Shown here: positions 61,834-64,000 of the stretch, piece by piece
How positions within the stretch are numbered: position 1 is the first letter of the stretch
Layout of the letters: each line of letters begins with the position of its first letter
Source: Puffinus mauretanicus
Lineage: Eukaryota > Chordata > Aves > Procellariiformes > Procellariidae
Assembly (NCBI GenBank): GCA_023333565.1
Contig: JAJKFH010000553.1
Span: 930,001-994,000 of the forward strand
Direction: 5' to 3'
Length of the DNA stretch: 64,000 nucleotides
Notes under the pieces: generated by a model
Seen by the model: only the letters and a program-made list of their open reading frames with translations
The model's database searches: none
What the model was told of the DNA's origin: nothing
Translations under genes and position numbers: made by a program

Positions 61834-64000
61834 AGCTTTTTTTCTGATATGCGAATGTAGGTCTGTTTCCAGTTTTTGACAAAAATCTGCTCTGGCATTA
61901 TTGGAGTCACCATGTCCAAGATAAGGCCACTATGCAGAGAGTACTTGCTGGTGAGTTTTAGGTGCCCATTGATGTTGGTGAAAATCACTGCAGCTTTAAT
62001 TCCTGCTTTGGAAACTTCTGGTTTGGGTAAAGGCTTCTTATTGGATTGATCCAAGCAGAACAGAAGCAATTTAGGATTAGTGGACATGTTTTTCTTTCCC
62101 ATCAAATGACTCTTGGATAAGAAATGTTTATTATTTTACTTCTCTGGTCTGCATTGTCTTCATGCTTCTTGCAGACTGTACTAGGTGCTTTTCCCTGTGA
62201 ATTCTGGGGAGGGGAGAGTCATCTGGCACATGTTCATAGAATTTCACTGTGGAATACAGAAATGCTTTGTGGCTCAAAATAAACCCATCCATGGCTCTTG
62301 ACACTGGAAGAAAGCTTTCCAGACCCCTATGGTCTTCATTACAGCAAAGAAAGCAGTTGTTAGTGGCAGGAGAAGTTTATTCAGGAGATTGCTATTTCTG
62401 CAATTTCAGAGTTGTGCAGCTGTGTAGGGGGGACTTGATAATATACTAGCCAGGGGCCCCATCTGTTTCTGATAAAACACATAGGGGAAAAAAAATGCAA
62501 AAGTGGCAGGCAGGAGCAGTTGTGTAGTGCAGATTGGGAGGCGAGTCCCAGCAGTTGTCTGCTGCCAGTTTCCCCTCCCTCCCTTTCTGTATCTTCATAA
62601 TGAGAAGTGAGCGTCTAAGGAGGGATGAGAGATACCACATTCTTCCCTCTCCCTTTCTTTTTTCTACTGAGAATAAGGATTGTTATTTATGCCCTGAACG
62701 CTGTCTGAAAAATGAGCTGTAGGGAAGTACATTGCATAGCTGCAGTCCATGGAAACCAGCAGCAACAGATCTCTTTAAGCCCATGCAACATTCAGTGCAG
62801 TACCCTCCAGCACAGGTTCAATCCTGTTTCTACAGACGAAACGTGTAGGTTAGTTGTTTGCTGCTGAACTTCTTGAAATGCCTGGTTATAAGATATACCC
62901 AGGCAGATCAGGTGGGAGTTTTAATGGAACATTTTTCACCTCTACAGAAGTTCAAAAATGAAGTGGTATAATTTAAGGCATAAGATAATGAGATTATTTT
63001 AGGAAGAATTTGAAACTCATTTGCCTTGCTTTCATATGAAGGTCACAGACTGGAGGCAGCAGTGTACCAGCTATAACTTATTTTTTCAATTTTTCTAGTT
63101 TTGTAACACAAAATCCATAATATAACTGTGATTAATTGTAGTGGAACCAATCACAAATGGGATGAGAGGCAGTTGAGCCAGAAAGTTTGTGGACCCCGAT
63201 ATCTTACATTCAAATTTTTAAGGCATTCTGATGGAATTGGGCATCTCAAACCTGTTGCTTTCAGTGGGAGCAAATTAGCATTACTTTTCCATTATACTGA
63301 ATTAACTTTGATGTCAGTTCTTCCTTCCACATGAAGGTATCTTGAGACAGTGGAAAAGGGGAACGTAAGGTCCTTCTTTGCCCTTCCATGGCTATTAACC
63401 TTCTGTTGGCTCACCAAATCAAACCCCTATCTGAATTATAGTGGAAAGTATGCTTGTCCTTGACTGCAGTGATAATGCCTTGATGTGTGTTTGTAATGGA
63501 TGGTATGTGTTTATACTTGGACTCCTAGGAGATGGATGCTTTCAAGTCTGTTACCATCCTGAGCTTTGGTTTTTTGCTTAGAAATGCATGCCGTGCAAGG
63601 ATTAGGATCTTAGTATATGAAGTGTTATGTGAACATACGATAAAAATAACAGCTGATGCTTTTGGAGAACTTAATTTCTGTTGGAGCAAAAGAGGGCAGG
63701 GTTGGAATGGATTGAGAAGAAGTGAAAAGAGGATAAGGAATGGAATGGGTGGAAACAGCCTGAAAGTTGAAGAGACTCTTGATGTTTCCTCATTCTAGAG
63801 TGCAGAAAGGCATTCCAGCCAGCCATGTACCTTTCCCCAAATGGCTGGCAGTCCAAATGAAATACTGGTGACGTTGGCATATTGCCATTTTGGAAAACAA
63901 GTAGGCTTCTGCTCATTTCATCCCCAGTGAACTTGTGATCTAGAATCCAAGGTTTCATTATGTAAATGAAGCATAATAGGCAGAACTTAACTTTGGGAGC

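Larger units (their letters stand above)
15833..64000 (+). other. NCAM1 intron 1 (5' part; acceptor beyond window)
   Basis: It starts at the exon-1 donor GTATGC. Across the remaining 48.2 kb I find no segment resembling NCAM1 exon 2 (which begins the mature SLQVD... Ig1 sequence) or any later exon. The intron therefore most likely runs past the window end. It contains the rest of the CpG island, three CR1 fragments, three solo LTRs and simple repeats, each listed separately. Nested non-coding transcripts or alternative first exons cannot be ruled out from sequence alone. Confidence 0.8.
51643..64000. other. Intron 1 stretch, 12 kb, no recognised gene or transposon
   Basis: AT-rich intron to the window end. 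Notable only for T17 and T19 runs (57327-57343, 57547-57565), the polypyrimidine tract at 58788-58845 and a C-run cluster at 61814-61833. The antisense open frame at 53115-53541 is discussed as a finding. No NCAM1 exon 2 was seen. Confidence 0.6.

Noticed and set aside
61722..62105. 127-codon - strand open frame
   Set aside because: It runs through a C-run into a GGWGGG low-complexity segment and resembles no known family.
1..64000. CRISPR arrays, operons, tRNA or rRNA genes, or a prokaryotic accessory system
   Set aside because: No regularly spaced repeats, no ribosome-binding-site-led gene strings, no cloverleaf-like or rRNA sequence noticed. The CR1 elements, LTRs and CpG island show a vertebrate genome.

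Overview
The window is vertebrate nuclear DNA, almost certainly from a bird and probably not chicken. The evidence is short, 3'-end CR1 LINE fragments, solo LTRs that open TGTGCTGGTTTTGGCTGGG, very low recognisable repeat content (about 2.4 kb, or 4%), no Alu/B1/L1-type mammalian repeats, and a single CpG island in otherwise AT-rich sequence. No bacterial, phage or viral gene set is present. Most open reading frames are chance frames: outside the CpG island the longest is about 150 codons, as expected at random in a window of this size.

One gene is supported: the 5' end of NCAM1 (neural cell adhesion molecule 1) on the + strand. A CpG island (about 15150-16990) contains one short coding exon at 15781-15832. 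It encodes MLLATVLPWTLFLLGAA and ends in a phase-1 splice donor. This matches the chicken NCAM1 signal peptide at 13 of 17 positions and has the same exon-1 break as the human gene. Everything downstream to 64000 reads as part of the first intron. NCAM1 intron 1 is known to be very long, so the mature Ig/FnIII domains lie beyond the window.

Layout: 1-14.8 kb is upstream intergenic DNA, with a homeodomain-core cluster at 188-294 and a 17-bp hairpin at 12.2 kb. 14.8-15.15 kb is a CpG shore. 15.15-17.0 kb is the TATA-less promoter, 5' leader, exon 1 and start of intron 1. 17.03-17.46 kb is a strongly pyrimidine-skewed tract. 17.5-64 kb is intron, carrying three CR1 fragments (21.7, 36.5 and 48.6 kb) and three solo LTRs of one ERV family (41.7 kb antisense; 47.7 and 51.2 kb sense). 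It also holds a 58-nt mirror-like polypyrimidine tract (58.8 kb) and several homopolymer runs.

Nothing here amounts to an undescribed multi-gene system. The points most worth checking are the conserved-looking promoter architecture (paired TAAT sites, an ATG-free 5' region, a poly(A) tract in the 5' leader, a G-quadruplex motif beside the exon-1 donor), the LTRs that keep a perfect CRE and poly(A) signal inside a neural gene's intron, and two low-confidence antisense segments that read like protein.
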